Shown: positions 17,119 through 25,926, counted from the first letter of the stretch. The stretch: DNA of 64,000 nucleotides from an uncultured Treponema sp. (GCF_934725225.1 NZ_CAKVAM010000001.1:434001-498000); one strand, 5' to 3'. Notes: a model not told the origin generated them from the sequence alone. Made by a program: numbers and translations.

Positions 17119-18404
17119 ACAATAAATTCCTTTAGTAAAGAAAGTGTTCTGGTTGTTGCGTTTTTGTTTTCATCGAATGTTCCGGGAATTCTTGCAGTCA
17201 ACTCGATGGAATTTTCAAGCCATTCTTCTTTTTCAATTGTTCCGTTTTTTCTTGCAAGCTCAACCAAGTCGGCTCTTTCCATTGGAATTTTGAATTTCCG
17301 TTCTGCGCCAAGAAGATTTTCTGTAAGCACCGAAATTATTTCTTCAAATCCTAGTTCTGTTTTTGCGCTTGCATGAATTGCGTTTGGAAATGCTTTGTTC
17401 AGCTGGGAAACCGTGATAAAATTTTCTTTTACAAGATCAAACTTGTTCAGGATAATTGCTTGCGGAATTTTTTCAGCGTGAATTTCTTTTAGAACTTTCT
17501 GAACTTGCTGATATTGTTTTTCGCAGTCAGGGTCAGAAGCGTCAACCACAATCAAAAGAAAATCAGAAAGCGAAGTTTCTTCCAGCGTGGATTTGAATGC
17601 GTCGATTAAAGTATGCGGAAGATTTGAAATAAATCCGACTGTGTCCGTCATTAAAACAGACGAGGCTTCCGAAAGCGCGAATTTTCTTGTGGTTGGATCT
17701 AGCGTTGCAAAAAGCTTGTTTTCTACAAGAACATCCGCCCCGGTGAGCGCATTTAGCAAACTTGATTTTCCGGCATTTGTGTAGCCGACCAAAGAGCAAG
17801 TTGCAGTTGCGGTTCGTTCCCTTTGCTTGCGCTGAATGTTTCTGTTTATTGCGACTTGCGCAAGTTCTTTTTTTATCTGAACAATTTTGTCTTCTATTTG
17901 ACGGCGGTCAAGTTCCAGCTGAGTTTCGCCGCTTCCTTTATTTCCGAATGAGCCGCCTCTTTGCCGCGCCATGTCTCCGTAAGTGTGGCTTAACCTTGGA
18001 AGTGAATACTGGAGCTTTGCAAGTTCAACTTGAAGGCTTGCTTCTTTTGTTTGTGCGCGTGAATCAAAAATTCTTATTATTACTTCATTTCTGTCAAAAA
18101 CCGGCATATTGGCAAGTTTTTCCCAGTTGCGTTGCTTGGACGGATCTATTTCCCAGTCAAAAATTATGCAGTCCGCAAAAACTTCCTTTGCCTTGTCCAC
18201 AATTTCCTGCGCTTTTCCTGTTCCCATTCCGTAAGCTGGAGTCGGTTCTATGCGCGTAAGCACGATTGTGCCGGCAGTTTCCATGTCCAGCGTCTGCACT
18301 AAATTTTGAAGTTCCTTTGGCTCTGGATTTCCGTTTTTTTTATCTGGCGCGCCGACTAAAAGGCATCTTACTTTGCGTTCTTGCTCTTGCTGAATTTCAA
18401 TCAT
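17115..18404 (-). CDS. hflX: GTPase HflX
   Basis: About 429 residues. The HflX N-terminal ND1 region (TRIEPTPAYGMGTGK, IIFDWEIDPSKQRNWEK) and glycine-rich linker (ARQRGGSFGNKGSGETQLELDRR, given here only as family landmark near residue 160) precede a G domain with G1 GYTNAGKSS, G3 DTVGF, G4 NKFD and G5 SAK. HflX binds the 50S subunit and splits stalled or stressed ribosomes. ATG 18404 is chosen since a perfect TATAAT ends seven bases before it, predicting a leaderless message; upstream in-frame ATGs at 18413 and 18434 would lie inside or ahead of that promoter. The stop overlaps the FliL-like start. Confidence 0.93.
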   Translation of the reverse strand: MIEIQQEQERKVRCLLVGAPDKKNGNPEPKELQNLVQTLDMETAGTIVLTRIEPTPAYGMGTGKAQEIVDKAKEVFADCIIFDWEIDPSKQRNWEKLANMPVFDRNEVIIRIFDSRAQTKEASLQVELAKLQYSLPRLSHTYGDMARQRGGSFGNKGSGETQLELDRRQIEDKIVQIKKELAQVAINRNIQRKQRERTATATCSLVGYTNAGKSSLLNALTGADVLVENKLFATLDPTTRKFALSEASSVLMTDTVGFISNLPHTLIDAFKSTLEETSLSDFLLIVVDASDPDCEKQYQQVQKVLKEIHAEKIPQAIILNKFDLVKENFITVSQLNKAFPNAIHASAKTELGFEEIISVLTENLLGAERKFKIPMERADLVELARKNGTIEKEEWLENSIELTARIPGTFDENKNATTRTLSLLKEFIV

Positions 18405-18411
18405 AAAATTC

Positions 18412-18440
18412 ATTATACATTTTAAAATAAACAAATGAAA
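18412..18440 (-). promoter_or_regulatory. hflX promoter, predicted leaderless
   Basis: On the minus strand a perfect TATAAT (18412-18417) ends seven bases before ATG 18404. The -35 region (18435-18440, TTTCAT, or CTTTCA one base further out) is weak. Transcription should start at or next to the A of the ATG. No Shine-Dalgarno sequence precedes the start. Confidence 0.6.
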
Positions 18441-18567
18441 GTACGCCTTAATTTTTGCATTATGCTAACTTTTCGCTTGATTTTTCTTTGGAATTTTCGG
18501 AAAATAAATGTGCTAAACTTTTTTATCCTTATGTCGAAAATTTATAAGTTCAGGACTCTAAAAGAAA

Positions 18568-18843
18568 ATGTCGGAATTTGAAAAAGAACAAAAAATCTGT
18601 AATTCTTCCTCTTCTTCCTCGGAGCATGGACTTATGAAAAAAGCTCTTGAAATGTCAAAGCAAAACAAGCCTTGCGCTTCGGGACTTCTTTCAAAAATTA
18701 CAAAATCATCATTAAGGACAAAAAATATGACTAAGGCAATTGTTGAGCAGAACGGAATCTTTACAATAAAAGAAAATCTTGAAACTTCATCGGTAAAGCA
18801 AGATCCGGGTTTAAAGGCTTTAGTTGATTCTGTTTTAAAATAA
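18568..18843 (+). CDS. Small uncharacterised hydrophilic protein
   Basis: 91 residues, no signal peptide or TM segment, with a serine run (~13-18), many lysines, and a C-terminal half reading KAIVEQNGIFTIKENLE then GLKALVDSVLK. I do not recognise a family. A plausible promoter lies upstream (TG-extended TAAACT at 18513-18518), but only a weak purine stretch precedes the ATG. The coding frame uses the same codons as its neighbours and fills the gap between divergent hflX and a convergent thioesterase, stopping two bases before the latter. Probably real, function unknown. Confidence 0.55.
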   Translation: MSEFEKEQKICNSSSSSSEHGLMKKALEMSKQNKPCASGLLSKITKSSLRTKNMTKAIVEQNGIFTIKENLETSSVKQDPGLKALVDSVLK

Positions 18844-18845
18844 AT

Positions 18846-19238
18846 TTACGGGCGAAGTCCGTCTACAATAAATTCTTTTGGAAGTCGGGCAGGCGCGTTG
18901 TTTTTTACAGAAGCCCAAGTTACATCAGCTTCTGCGCAAATGTGTCCGTCTTCTTTTTTTATAGTCTGATGAAAAGTTCCGCTTACAGCTCCGAGTTTTA
19001 CAGGAGTTGTTTCAATTATCAGGTTGTCATCAAGAAACGCTGAATTCTTGTAGAAAATATCAATGTGCGTTACGTAAAGATAGTAGCCGGCTTCTACAAT
19101 TCCCTTGTAGTTGAATCCAATCTGGTGCAGATAATCCATGCGTGCTGTTTCAAGATAATTTAAATAAACTGCATTGTTTACATGGCTGTAACTGTCGCAT
19201 TCGTAAGAGCGGACTGTAAGATTTGTTGTGTAAGTCAT
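18846..19238 (-). CDS. 4HBT-fold acyl-CoA thioesterase (YbgC/FadM type)
   Basis: 130 residues, the usual size of a single hotdog domain. The YbgC-type active-site segment VNNAVYLNYLETARMDYL is present near residue 21, preceded by the YECDSYSH strand; the Asp and His residues match the 4HBT family. These enzymes hydrolyse acyl-CoA thioesters; the substrate cannot be predicted. It lies 16 bases after the large uncharacterised gene upstream, with a GGAG ribosome site, and is likely co-transcribed with it. Confidence 0.85.
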   Translation of the reverse strand: MTYTTNLTVRSYECDSYSHVNNAVYLNYLETARMDYLHQIGFNYKGIVEAGYYLYVTHIDIFYKNSAFLDDNLIIETTPVKLGAVSGTFHQTIKKEDGHICAEADVTWASVKNNAPARLPKEFIVDGLRP

Positions 19239-19254
19239 AGATGCTCCGTGGTTT

Positions 19255-20787
19255 TTAAGCGTCTTCGTTTACTTCAATGTGGAAATTCTGCATAAGGGAA
19301 ACAAATGAAAAAATTTCCTTGTATACGCCGATGCACATTTGCTTGAGTTTTCCTTCTGCAAAATGGTCTATGTCTTTCCAGTTTCTTATTAAGGTTGGAT
19401 GCGGCTTTATGCAGTCTTCAAGAACCATTTTAAGGTTTCTTCCATAAGTGATGAAAAGATTTACAGAACCAAGAATAATTCTTGCGGCGGATGTGTTTAC
19501 AAAATTCAATGTTGAATGAATTATGTTTCTTGATTCTTTGTCGCGTTCGGTGCGCGGAAGGTGAGTTTTCATTTTTAAGCCGAGGTCAACGCTGTCGTCA
19601 AGGCTGTTGTCCAAAGCTATAATTTTGTCTGCGTTTTCAACAAGCTGATGGAAAGCCTCGCTCATTGGAGTTGCCAGCTGCTGGCTTGCCCACTCACCGC
19701 GGACAAGAAGAATGTCGGAAAGTTCCTTTACATCTTTTTTTACATAGTCGAGAATAAATTTCTTCAAGTACGCAAGTGGCTCGCAATATTCAAATTTTCC
19801 GATTTCCTTGCGTTCAAAAGGCGCGCTTCCTGCTTCTGTATAAAATTTGAGTTTTTCTATCTGAGTTGTTCCAAAAATTTGGTTCAGCAAAACTTCAATT
19901 TTTCCTTCTGTCTGCTTTTCTTTCAGAGCAGTCAAATTGTTTTCCGCCTGCTTTTTTACTTCCGAGATAAAATCGTCAACGATGTACAAATCTTTTGCTG
20001 CGTAAACTTCGTTGTAAGACGGATCTTCGGAAATAAGCTGAACGAGCATTTCGATAATTTTGTTTTCTTTTAAATAGCGGATTCTTGCAAGGATTTTTTT
20101 CCAAACGCCCGGAGAAACTGGATCTGCGCCTTTTATTTTTTTTATCAGTTTGAAAACATCGTCCCAAGAAGAATCAAACGGAATCGACCAGGCGACATCC
20201 ATGAAATTTTTCAAGTCTTCAAGAACATAAGTTCCGCTTATCGGCATGAATCTTGGCGGATTTGAAAAATTGTGCTCTTTAAGTGAACTGTCGAATTTTT
20301 TGAGCATAAAGAAATAATCGAACTGCACGAAATTTACAAAGCCCATGAGTTTTGTGTAAACGCCGTCGATTGCAGAAATTTTGTTGCTGTCGAATTCTGC
20401 GGAAAATGCGTCCACGTAAAGTTTTGTCTGCTCAAAAACTTCTTTTAGCGGTTTTTTCTTTGCGGCGTCTATAATTGCAAGCTCCGAAATGTTCCCTAGC
20501 GATTCAAGCTGTTTGTCCGAAAGAGAATTGTCAATTACAATCCGTTTAAATGCTTTTGGATTTATAGACTGAAGCATTGCCTGCGCTGGTGAAATTGCTT
20601 TATATATTTCGTAAAAGAATTTTGCAAAGCTTGGATCTATTTCATTAGAAGAAGTCTTGTAAAAATGATATTTGGTCTTAGAAAGGCTTTTTGCAATGTT
20701 TTTTAAGGCACGTTTTTTTGCGGCCTCTGGACTGTTTCCTCCAAAGAATGAATTAAGCAAGTCCTTAAAAAAATTTCGATTCCCCAT
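19255..20787 (-). CDS. Uncharacterised 510-residue protein, probably spirochete-restricted
   Basis: 510 residues, rich in Lys, Phe and Ile, predicted mostly helical, without signal peptide or convincing TM segment. The N-terminus MGNRNFFKDLLNSFFGGNS is glycine/phenylalanine-rich and may associate with membrane or a partner; the rest has no motif I can assign to an enzyme. It resembles the DUF5312 group described from treponemes, though I recall this only loosely. The gene begins a transcription unit with the thioesterase downstream, and its promoter predicts a leaderless mRNA. Confidence 0.7.
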   Translation of the reverse strand: MGNRNFFKDLLNSFFGGNSPEAAKKRALKNIAKSLSKTKYHFYKTSSNEIDPSFAKFFYEIYKAISPAQAMLQSINPKAFKRIVIDNSLSDKQLESLGNISELAIIDAAKKKPLKEVFEQTKLYVDAFSAEFDSNKISAIDGVYTKLMGFVNFVQFDYFFMLKKFDSSLKEHNFSNPPRFMPISGTYVLEDLKNFMDVAWSIPFDSSWDDVFKLIKKIKGADPVSPGVWKKILARIRYLKENKIIEMLVQLISEDPSYNEVYAAKDLYIVDDFISEVKKQAENNLTALKEKQTEGKIEVLLNQIFGTTQIEKLKFYTEAGSAPFERKEIGKFEYCEPLAYLKKFILDYVKKDVKELSDILLVRGEWASQQLATPMSEAFHQLVENADKIIALDNSLDDSVDLGLKMKTHLPRTERDKESRNIIHSTLNFVNTSAARIILGSVNLFITYGRNLKMVLEDCIKPHPTLIRNWKDIDHFAEGKLKQMCIGVYKEIFSFVSLMQNFHIEVNEDA

Positions 20788-20793
20788 GCGGAA

Positions 20794-20822
20794 AATATAC
20801 CTAAATAAACGAGCTTATTCAA
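20794..20822 (-). promoter_or_regulatory. Leaderless promoter of the 510-residue protein gene
   Basis: Minus strand: TTGAAT (20817-20822), 17-base spacer, TATATT (20794-20799), then six bases to ATG 20787. No Shine-Dalgarno is possible in that gap. It is arranged back to back with the promoter of the U32 peptidase gene; the two -35 boxes are 15 bases apart. Confidence 0.7.
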
Positions 20823-20837
20823 GGCGGTTGACTTGCA

Positions 20838-20866
20838 ATGACAAACTTAAAGAAAACTTGTATACT
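20838..20866 (+). promoter_or_regulatory. Leaderless promoter of the U32 peptidase gene
   Basis: ATGACA (20838-20843), 17-base spacer, TATACT (20861-20866), then six bases to ATG 20873. The expected transcription start falls on or beside the start codon, and no ribosome site is present. Confidence 0.7.
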
Positions 20867-20872
20867 GAAAAA

Positions 20873-23092
20873 ATGACAGAATTATTAGCTCCTGCGGGAA
20901 ATATTGAGGCGCTTGATGCTGCTATAGGCGAAGGCGCGGATGCAGTTTACATGGGTTTGAAGAGTTTTAATGCAAGACTTAGGTCTTCAAATTTTGCCTG
21001 GAATCAGTTTGAGGCTGCTGTTCAAAGCGTGCATCGGCTTGGCAAAAAAATTTATGTAACTGTAAATACTGTTTGTGAAGAAAACGAAACAGAACGTCTT
21101 TATAGATTTCTTTCATATTTAAATAAAATCGGGCCGGACGGAATAATTGTTCAGGATTTTGGCGTAATCAGAATGTGCCAGGAATTTTTCCCGGACTTGG
21201 AGCTTCATGCGTCAACCCAGATGAATGTGGAAAGCGCGGCGGCTGCAAATCTTTTGTGCAAGCAGGGCGTAAAGCGTGTTGTTGTTGCGCGTGAACTTGG
21301 ACTTGAGGAAATCCGCGCGATAAAAGCAAAGACAAATGCCGAACTTGAAATGTTTGTTCATGGCGCGCTTTGTGTAAGTGAATCAGGGCTTTGCCTTTTT
21401 TCAAGCTATCTTGGCGGAAAATCAGCTAACCGCGGAGTCTGCACTCAAGCTTGCCGCAGAATTTATTCAGCTGAAATTCCCGGAACTGTTGCAAACGGAT
21501 ATTATTTTTCACCTTGCGACTTGGAGCTTATTTCCCATGTTCCAGAATTGATGGAAGCCGGAGTTGACAGCTTTAAAATTGAAGGCAGAATGAAAAGCGC
21601 AGAATATGTTGGAGCTGTAACCGCCGCCTACCGTTATGTAATGGATCATTGGCGCGAAGATAAAAAAGGCTCAATTGCGGAAGGAAAACGAATTTTAAGC
21701 ACAGACTTTGCGCGTTCAAAAACTGATTATTGGTACGGCTTTAAATCTGTAGAAGAAGGAGTTGATTCTGCCGGCGCAAAAATTTTGAATCCAAAGCAGG
21801 CTGGCGGAACTGGAATTTTTCTTGGAAAAATAAACCAGACAAGACCGGCTTCTGCTTCTGAAAAAGAACAATACGCATCTTCTTTGGAAAAGAAACAGGA
21901 ATTTTCTATTCAAATGGCGACAATTTCTGGCGGCGACTACAATCCTGATCCGGGAGACAGCATCCGGCTTCATAAAAAAGATGACACAGGCCGCGAAAGC
22001 CACAAAATCCGCGTTCTTTCTGAAGATGAAAAAGGCTCAAGGTGGATTGATATTCCTTCGGGATTTTCCAAGGGAGACAGCGTTTATCTTTTGCAGACAA
22101 AATCTATGTCCAAGCGTTACAAAAGAGTTCTTCCGTCTGACCTTTCAAAATTTAGAAAACAGCCCGGCCCTGAACGTTTGCCGATTTTGGATCTTACTCC
22201 GCTTGCAAAAAATGAGCTTAGCTGGTTTCCGGAAGGACTTTACATTCAAGTTTCAACTGTTGCGGATGCGCATATCGTGTCTTCGCTTCATCCAGTGCGG
22301 CTTATAATTGAGCTTAATTCTGAAACAACTTATGATATTTTGAACAAGGATTCTCCTGCAAAACCGTTGCTTCCGTACAGCAAAAAAATGCTTGTGATTT
22401 CGCTTGATCCGTTTTTCGCTGAAGGAAAATCCGAGGAATTTGAAAGTGTTGTTTCAGTTCTTGTGGAAAAAGGATATTCAACTTTTATTGTAAACAACAT
22501 TGCGCATATAAATATCCTGAAAAAATACAAGGTGAATTTGATTGCCGGTCCTTATCTTTACACGTTTAACCGCTGGGCTGTGAGCTTCCTTGAAAACAGC
22601 AATATTATGGCTTTGCAATCTCCTGCGGAAAATTCTGAAAAAAATCTTGAAGCCGTTTTTGAAAATTCTACGGAACGTTCGCGAGTTCTTCTTAGCGTTT
22701 TCTCTTATCCAGTTTTGTTCCGAATGAGATTCAAGCTTCCGGGCGATTATGACTTTACTTATTTCAGCGACAAGGAAGGTATGGGATTTAAGGTGAATTC
22801 AACGCCGGACGGTTCGTTTGTAATGCCAGAATATCCGTTTAGTCTTTTGGACAAAATGGAAACTTTGAAAAGCAAAGGCTGGACACATCAGCTTATTGAT
22901 TTTTCAAAGACAAAGATTTTAAAGAGCGATATAAGAAATCTTGTTTCGATTATCCAGAAACATGAATTTATAGAAGGCGCTTCCCGCTTTAACTGGAAAA
23001 ACGGATTTTACAATCCAGAAAAAATGGAAGCTTATCAGGCGGTGCAAGCTAGAAATGCCCAAGCTGCAAAAGACAATAAAAAGCGGAAATAG
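20873..23092 (+). CDS. U32-family peptidase / RNA hydroxylation protein (TrhP/RlhA group)
   Basis: 739 residues. The start MTELLAPAGNIEALDAAIGEGADAVY is the classic U32 beginning, and a cysteine cluster characteristic of the family lies at ~165-200 (VHGALCVSESGLCLFS, NRGVCTQACRR). Homologues TrhP and RlhA hydroxylate tRNA U34 or 23S rRNA C2501 using prephenate-dependent chemistry and an Fe-S cluster. The C-terminal ~350 residues, including a second barrel-like half, make it longer than TrhP and nearer RlhA. ATG 20873 is the family-consistent start; the open frame extends 200 bases further upstream but crosses its own promoter and the divergent gene. Proteolytic activity has little support in this family. 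Confidence 0.85.
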   Translation: MTELLAPAGNIEALDAAIGEGADAVYMGLKSFNARLRSSNFAWNQFEAAVQSVHRLGKKIYVTVNTVCEENETERLYRFLSYLNKIGPDGIIVQDFGVIRMCQEFFPDLELHASTQMNVESAAAANLLCKQGVKRVVVARELGLEEIRAIKAKTNAELEMFVHGALCVSESGLCLFSSYLGGKSANRGVCTQACRRIYSAEIPGTVANGYYFSPCDLELISHVPELMEAGVDSFKIEGRMKSAEYVGAVTAAYRYVMDHWREDKKGSIAEGKRILSTDFARSKTDYWYGFKSVEEGVDSAGAKILNPKQAGGTGIFLGKINQTRPASASEKEQYASSLEKKQEFSIQMATISGGDYNPDPGDSIRLHKKDDTGRESHKIRVLSEDEKGSRWIDIPSGFSKGDSVYLLQTKSMSKRYKRVLPSDLSKFRKQPGPERLPILDLTPLAKNELSWFPEGLYIQVSTVADAHIVSSLHPVRLIIELNSETTYDILNKDSPAKPLLPYSKKMLVISLDPFFAEGKSEEFESVVSVLVEKGYSTFIVNNIAHINILKKYKVNLIAGPYLYTFNRWAVSFLENSNIMALQSPAENSEKNLEAVFENSTERSRVLLSVFSYPVLFRMRFKLPGDYDFTYFSDKEGMGFKVNSTPDGSFVMPEYPFSLLDKMETLKSKGWTHQLIDFSKTKILKSDIRNLVSIIQKHEFIEGASRFNWKNGFYNPEKMEAYQAVQARNAQAAKDNKKRK

Positions 23093-23101
23093 TTAAAAAA
23101 A

Positions 23102-23188
23102 TGTCATTCCCCGACTTGTATCGGGGAATCTCAATTTTGAATTTGTTGTAAAAGAGATTATCGGGGTCAAGCCCGATAATGACATTAA
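23102..23188. repeat. REP-like palindromic element, copy 2
   Basis: Outer inverted ends ATGTCATT (23102) and AATGACAT enclose two palindromes, ATTCCCCGA-cttgta-TCGGGGAAT and ATTATCGGG-gtcaag-CCCGATAAT. The second stem matches copy 1 (1168-1237) in inverted orientation. The element fills the gap between the convergent U32 and ssb genes, a typical REP position, and its hairpins may double as a bidirectional terminator or mRNA 3' stabiliser. Confidence 0.75.
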
Positions 23189-23217
23189 AATGCAAAATCT
23201 AGCATTCGGCTTAAATG

Positions 23218-23676
23218 CTAAAATTCCAAATCTTCTTCTGGAGGCTCGCAAAATTCATCAGGCGCGGCTTCAGGAGATTCTTCTTTTGATTTTTTGCCAG
23301 ATGATTTTTTAGGCGCGGGAAGAGCTTTTCCTTCTTCAGCTTTTTTTGGAATCGGCTTAAAGTCAACGTGCTCGGCGATAATTTCTATGATGCTGCGCTT
23401 TTTGCCGTCTTCAGTTTGCATTGTTGTCTGCTTGAGTCTTCCGACCACGCGGATTCCTCTTCCTTTTGGACACCATTTTTCGCAAAGTTCAGCAGTTTGT
23501 CCGAATGTCGCAACGTCAAAGTACGAAACTTCATCAACGTAGTTTCCGTCGCTGGCTTTGTACTTTCTGTTCACGGCGATTGGAATCCGGCAGAATGAAG
23601 CTCCGTTTTTGCAGCTTTTTCTTTCTGGCTGGCGGACAACATTTCCTTCCAGAATAATTTGATTCAAGGCATTCAT
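23218..23676 (-). CDS. ssb: Single-stranded DNA-binding protein
   Basis: 152 residues. The N-terminal OB fold begins ALNQIILEGNVVRQP and contains RIPIAVNRKY, YFDVATFGQTAE and IRVVGRLKQ. A Lys/Pro/Glu-rich linker (~110-140) leads to the acidic tip EEDLEF, the protein-interaction tail that recruits repair and replication enzymes. ATG 23676 is preferred over the ATG at 23688, because GGAGGA is placed properly only for the former (the upstream ATG is part of the ribosome site itself). Linker length and acidic tip are normal. Confidence 0.93.
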   Translation of the reverse strand: MNALNQIILEGNVVRQPERKSCKNGASFCRIPIAVNRKYKASDGNYVDEVSYFDVATFGQTAELCEKWCPKGRGIRVVGRLKQTTMQTEDGKKRSIIEIIAEHVDFKPIPKKAEEGKALPAPKKSSGKKSKEESPEAAPDEFCEPPEEDLEF

Positions 23677-23841
23677 AAAATCCTCCATAAAAATAAAATA
23701 ATTTTCCGAAGCTTTTTGCTTTCGTGATTTCAGTTAAATTTATTTCCGATTTTTTACAAAAAATGCTTGTCTTCAAAAATAAAATTCAGAATTTCAGAAA
23801 TTTCCTCTAAATAAAAACACCTGATACATTTGCGTTATTTG

Positions 23842-23870
23842 TTTACTCTTGTTGTTTTTCTATATATAAT
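23842..23870 (+). promoter_or_regulatory. Leaderless promoter of the 644-residue protein gene
   Basis: TTTACT (23842-23847), 17-base spacer, TATAAT (23865-23870), then seven bases to ATG 23878. It lies inside the open frame that extends to 23830, which argues that the true protein starts at 23878. Confidence 0.7.
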
Positions 23871-23877
23871 ATGCGGC

Positions 23878-25812
23878 ATGGCTACGACCTCGAATATTTT
23901 GACACTTTTAAAATTCAATTGTTCCAAGCAAAAAACAGACATGCTTGAATACGGACAGTTCGCAGACTACGTTCACAGATATGCCCAGCATCATATTGAA
24001 GAAAATTCCGCGCTTGAAAGTTACTGCACCAGCGATTATAAAGTTGCGCTTGAGGCTGAAATAAATAATCTTGTGGCTGACCGTCAGGTTGTAATCAGTT
24101 CTATAAGAAATAAAGATTATATTTTTGTTGTTCCATATTTTATTGAAAAATACAACGACTTGTTTAATCAGATTGAAGCGAATATTTCGATTCCGTTTCC
24201 AAGCATAAACGATATGCCGAAAATTGTTCCGATTGATGTTGTTACAAAAAAGCAGGCTGACGAAATTATTTACGGACGTTTGGACAAAGAAGAGCTTAAC
24301 GACAGAACTCTTTACTGCATTGTTTTTTCAAAGACAGTTCCTTCGCTGATTTATCCGTCTTCTTTCCCGATTGCAAATCTTATAAACCTTGCGCTGAAAA
24401 AACTTCAGGAGCTCATGCACAAGGAAGAGTCGCATGATTATTTTTTGAAAAAGCTTTCAATTTCAAATCCCGGAAAAGAACTTTCTATAAAAACATTTTT
24501 CAATCAGTTCTGCGCAAATCCGTCAACGGTTCTTGATATTTTAAAGAACACAGGCGACAACTTTTATTACTGGAGCCAGCTTTGTTATTTTATAAAGCAG
24601 GATTACACAAAGCTCAAGGATTTTGCGCCGGAAGACATTACGATTTTGCAGTCGGTTGCCATAATTGAAATTGCGACTTCTTATTATAAATCCAAGGCTG
24701 CGGAAAAATTGCAGGCGCAGGCGGCGTTTGAACAGCTGGATATTCTTATGAAAAATCCTCCATATTATTACAATCTGAATGACATCAGAAAAATGAAGGA
24801 TAAAACTGGAATTCCGCTTTTGGGTCAGTACAAAGAAGAGCAGCTGATGAATCATTTAAAGGCGAAAACTCAGGAATCCATTGGAAACCAGATGCCGGAG
24901 CTTTTGATTTTTAAAGTTAACGACGGAAACGGATATTACATTTTCAAGGAACGCGTCATTCCGCTTATAATCAGGCTTGCAAACGATGTGCGCATTTTGG
25001 TGCGCGAGGCTCTTATAAAAAGCTGGTACAACAATCTTAGGGAATATGAAGTTTTGCCGGAAATGAAAGAAAACGCGGCTTTTGAAAGATGTCTTGAACG
25101 CGAAGTTTCTTCTATTGAACCAGTTCTTTCGGCTCTTTTGGATGCTTCATTTTTGCCGGTTGTCGCTTTTGAAGACCAGACTCCTGGGCATATAACTTTG
25201 TTCAGAAACGATTCCCTTATTTCCTACAGCGAGCTTCTTATGCTTAGCAGGCAGGAACTTCTTGCAGATGCAAAGTTAAAATTGCCGTTCTGGTACGCAA
25301 TGCCGATTGTTTCTTTTATAATGAAACTTTTGTTTAAAAAGCCTAAGCCAAAAGTAAGAAAAGAAGCTTCCGCAGCTTTAAAAATTCAAAATGAACTAAA
25401 AGAAAAAGAAAGCGAAATTTTAAAACGTCGCGATGAAGATGATAGCATAGATCCAAAAAACACAAGGCGCAGGGAATTAAGAAAACTTGCTGTTGAAATT
25501 GAAAAGGAATTTGTTCCGGAAAGCAGCACTTTGGACCGCGAGCTGAAAGGCTATATGCACGAATGGAACGACAGAATCGGAAAGCAGAATTACGAAAATC
25601 TTGGCGAGGATGTAAATTCTTTAATCCGCGATTATTTCAGAAAAGTTCTGCGCACTTTAAAGGCTGACACTTTCAATGCGGAGCGAATCCGGCGTCTTGC
25701 GGAATCTTTGGTTGACACTCCGAGCATGATGAAAATAAAAAATCATCCGGCTTTAAAAAGATACGTTGAGCTTTACATCATAAAGATTGTAAAAAATTTG
25801 CCTTCAAACTAA
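23878..25812 (+). CDS. Uncharacterised 644-residue helical protein
   Basis: 644 residues beginning MATTSNILTLLKFN. Mostly helical and charged, no signal peptide. A single hydrophobic stretch (~489-503, PFWYAMPIVSFIMKLLF) is followed by a Lys/Pro cluster, then an acidic-basic helical segment (~515-560) that could form a coiled coil. No enzymatic motif is recognised. The gene is flanked by ssb (divergent) and corA. By analogy with T. denticola and T. pallidum genes of similar length I suspect a spirochete-specific family, but this is recollection and not proof. Confidence 0.65.
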   Translation: MATTSNILTLLKFNCSKQKTDMLEYGQFADYVHRYAQHHIEENSALESYCTSDYKVALEAEINNLVADRQVVISSIRNKDYIFVVPYFIEKYNDLFNQIEANISIPFPSINDMPKIVPIDVVTKKQADEIIYGRLDKEELNDRTLYCIVFSKTVPSLIYPSSFPIANLINLALKKLQELMHKEESHDYFLKKLSISNPGKELSIKTFFNQFCANPSTVLDILKNTGDNFYYWSQLCYFIKQDYTKLKDFAPEDITILQSVAIIEIATSYYKSKAAEKLQAQAAFEQLDILMKNPPYYYNLNDIRKMKDKTGIPLLGQYKEEQLMNHLKAKTQESIGNQMPELLIFKVNDGNGYYIFKERVIPLIIRLANDVRILVREALIKSWYNNLREYEVLPEMKENAAFERCLEREVSSIEPVLSALLDASFLPVVAFEDQTPGHITLFRNDSLISYSELLMLSRQELLADAKLKLPFWYAMPIVSFIMKLLFKKPKPKVRKEASAALKIQNELKEKESEILKRRDEDDSIDPKNTRRRELRKLAVEIEKEFVPESSTLDRELKGYMHEWNDRIGKQNYENLGEDVNSLIRDYFRKVLRTLKADTFNAERIRRLAESLVDTPSMMKIKNHPALKRYVELYIIKIVKNLPSN

Positions 25813-25869
25813 AATAGAGTCGGTTATGGATAGCGGCAGTTGTTATCAACGTAGATTAGAAAAAATTAC

Positions 25870-25912
25870 GGCAGTTTCTGTTTTGCTTGCATAGTTTTGG
25901 AAGCTGCCTTTT
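25870..25912 (+). terminator. Stem-loop before corA, probable terminator or leader hairpin
   Basis: GGCAGTTTC (25870-25878) pairs with GGAAGCTGCC (25899-25908), with one G-U pair, around a ~20-base loop and is followed by TTTT. It could terminate the upstream gene; alternatively it lies in the corA leader only seven bases before the GGGGA ribosome site, where it could influence translation. The short T-run makes it a weak terminator. Confidence 0.45.
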
Positions 25913-25926
25913 AGCGGGGATTTGCT

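Noticed and set aside
18593..18640. Serine-codon run (TCT/TCC) in the 91-aa gene as a phase-variable repeat
   Set aside because: The codons are mixed and not a perfect repeat, so slippage is unlikely.
20672..20872. N-terminal extension of the U32 protein by 67 residues
   Set aside because: It would cross the promoter and overlap the divergent 510-aa gene; the family begins at MTELLAPAG.
23830..23877. Signal peptide for the 644-aa protein from the upstream frame (LVVFLYIICG)
   Set aside because: The apparent hydrophobic leader is encoded by the AT-rich promoter itself; starting at 23878 places the -10 seven bases upstream as in other genes here.
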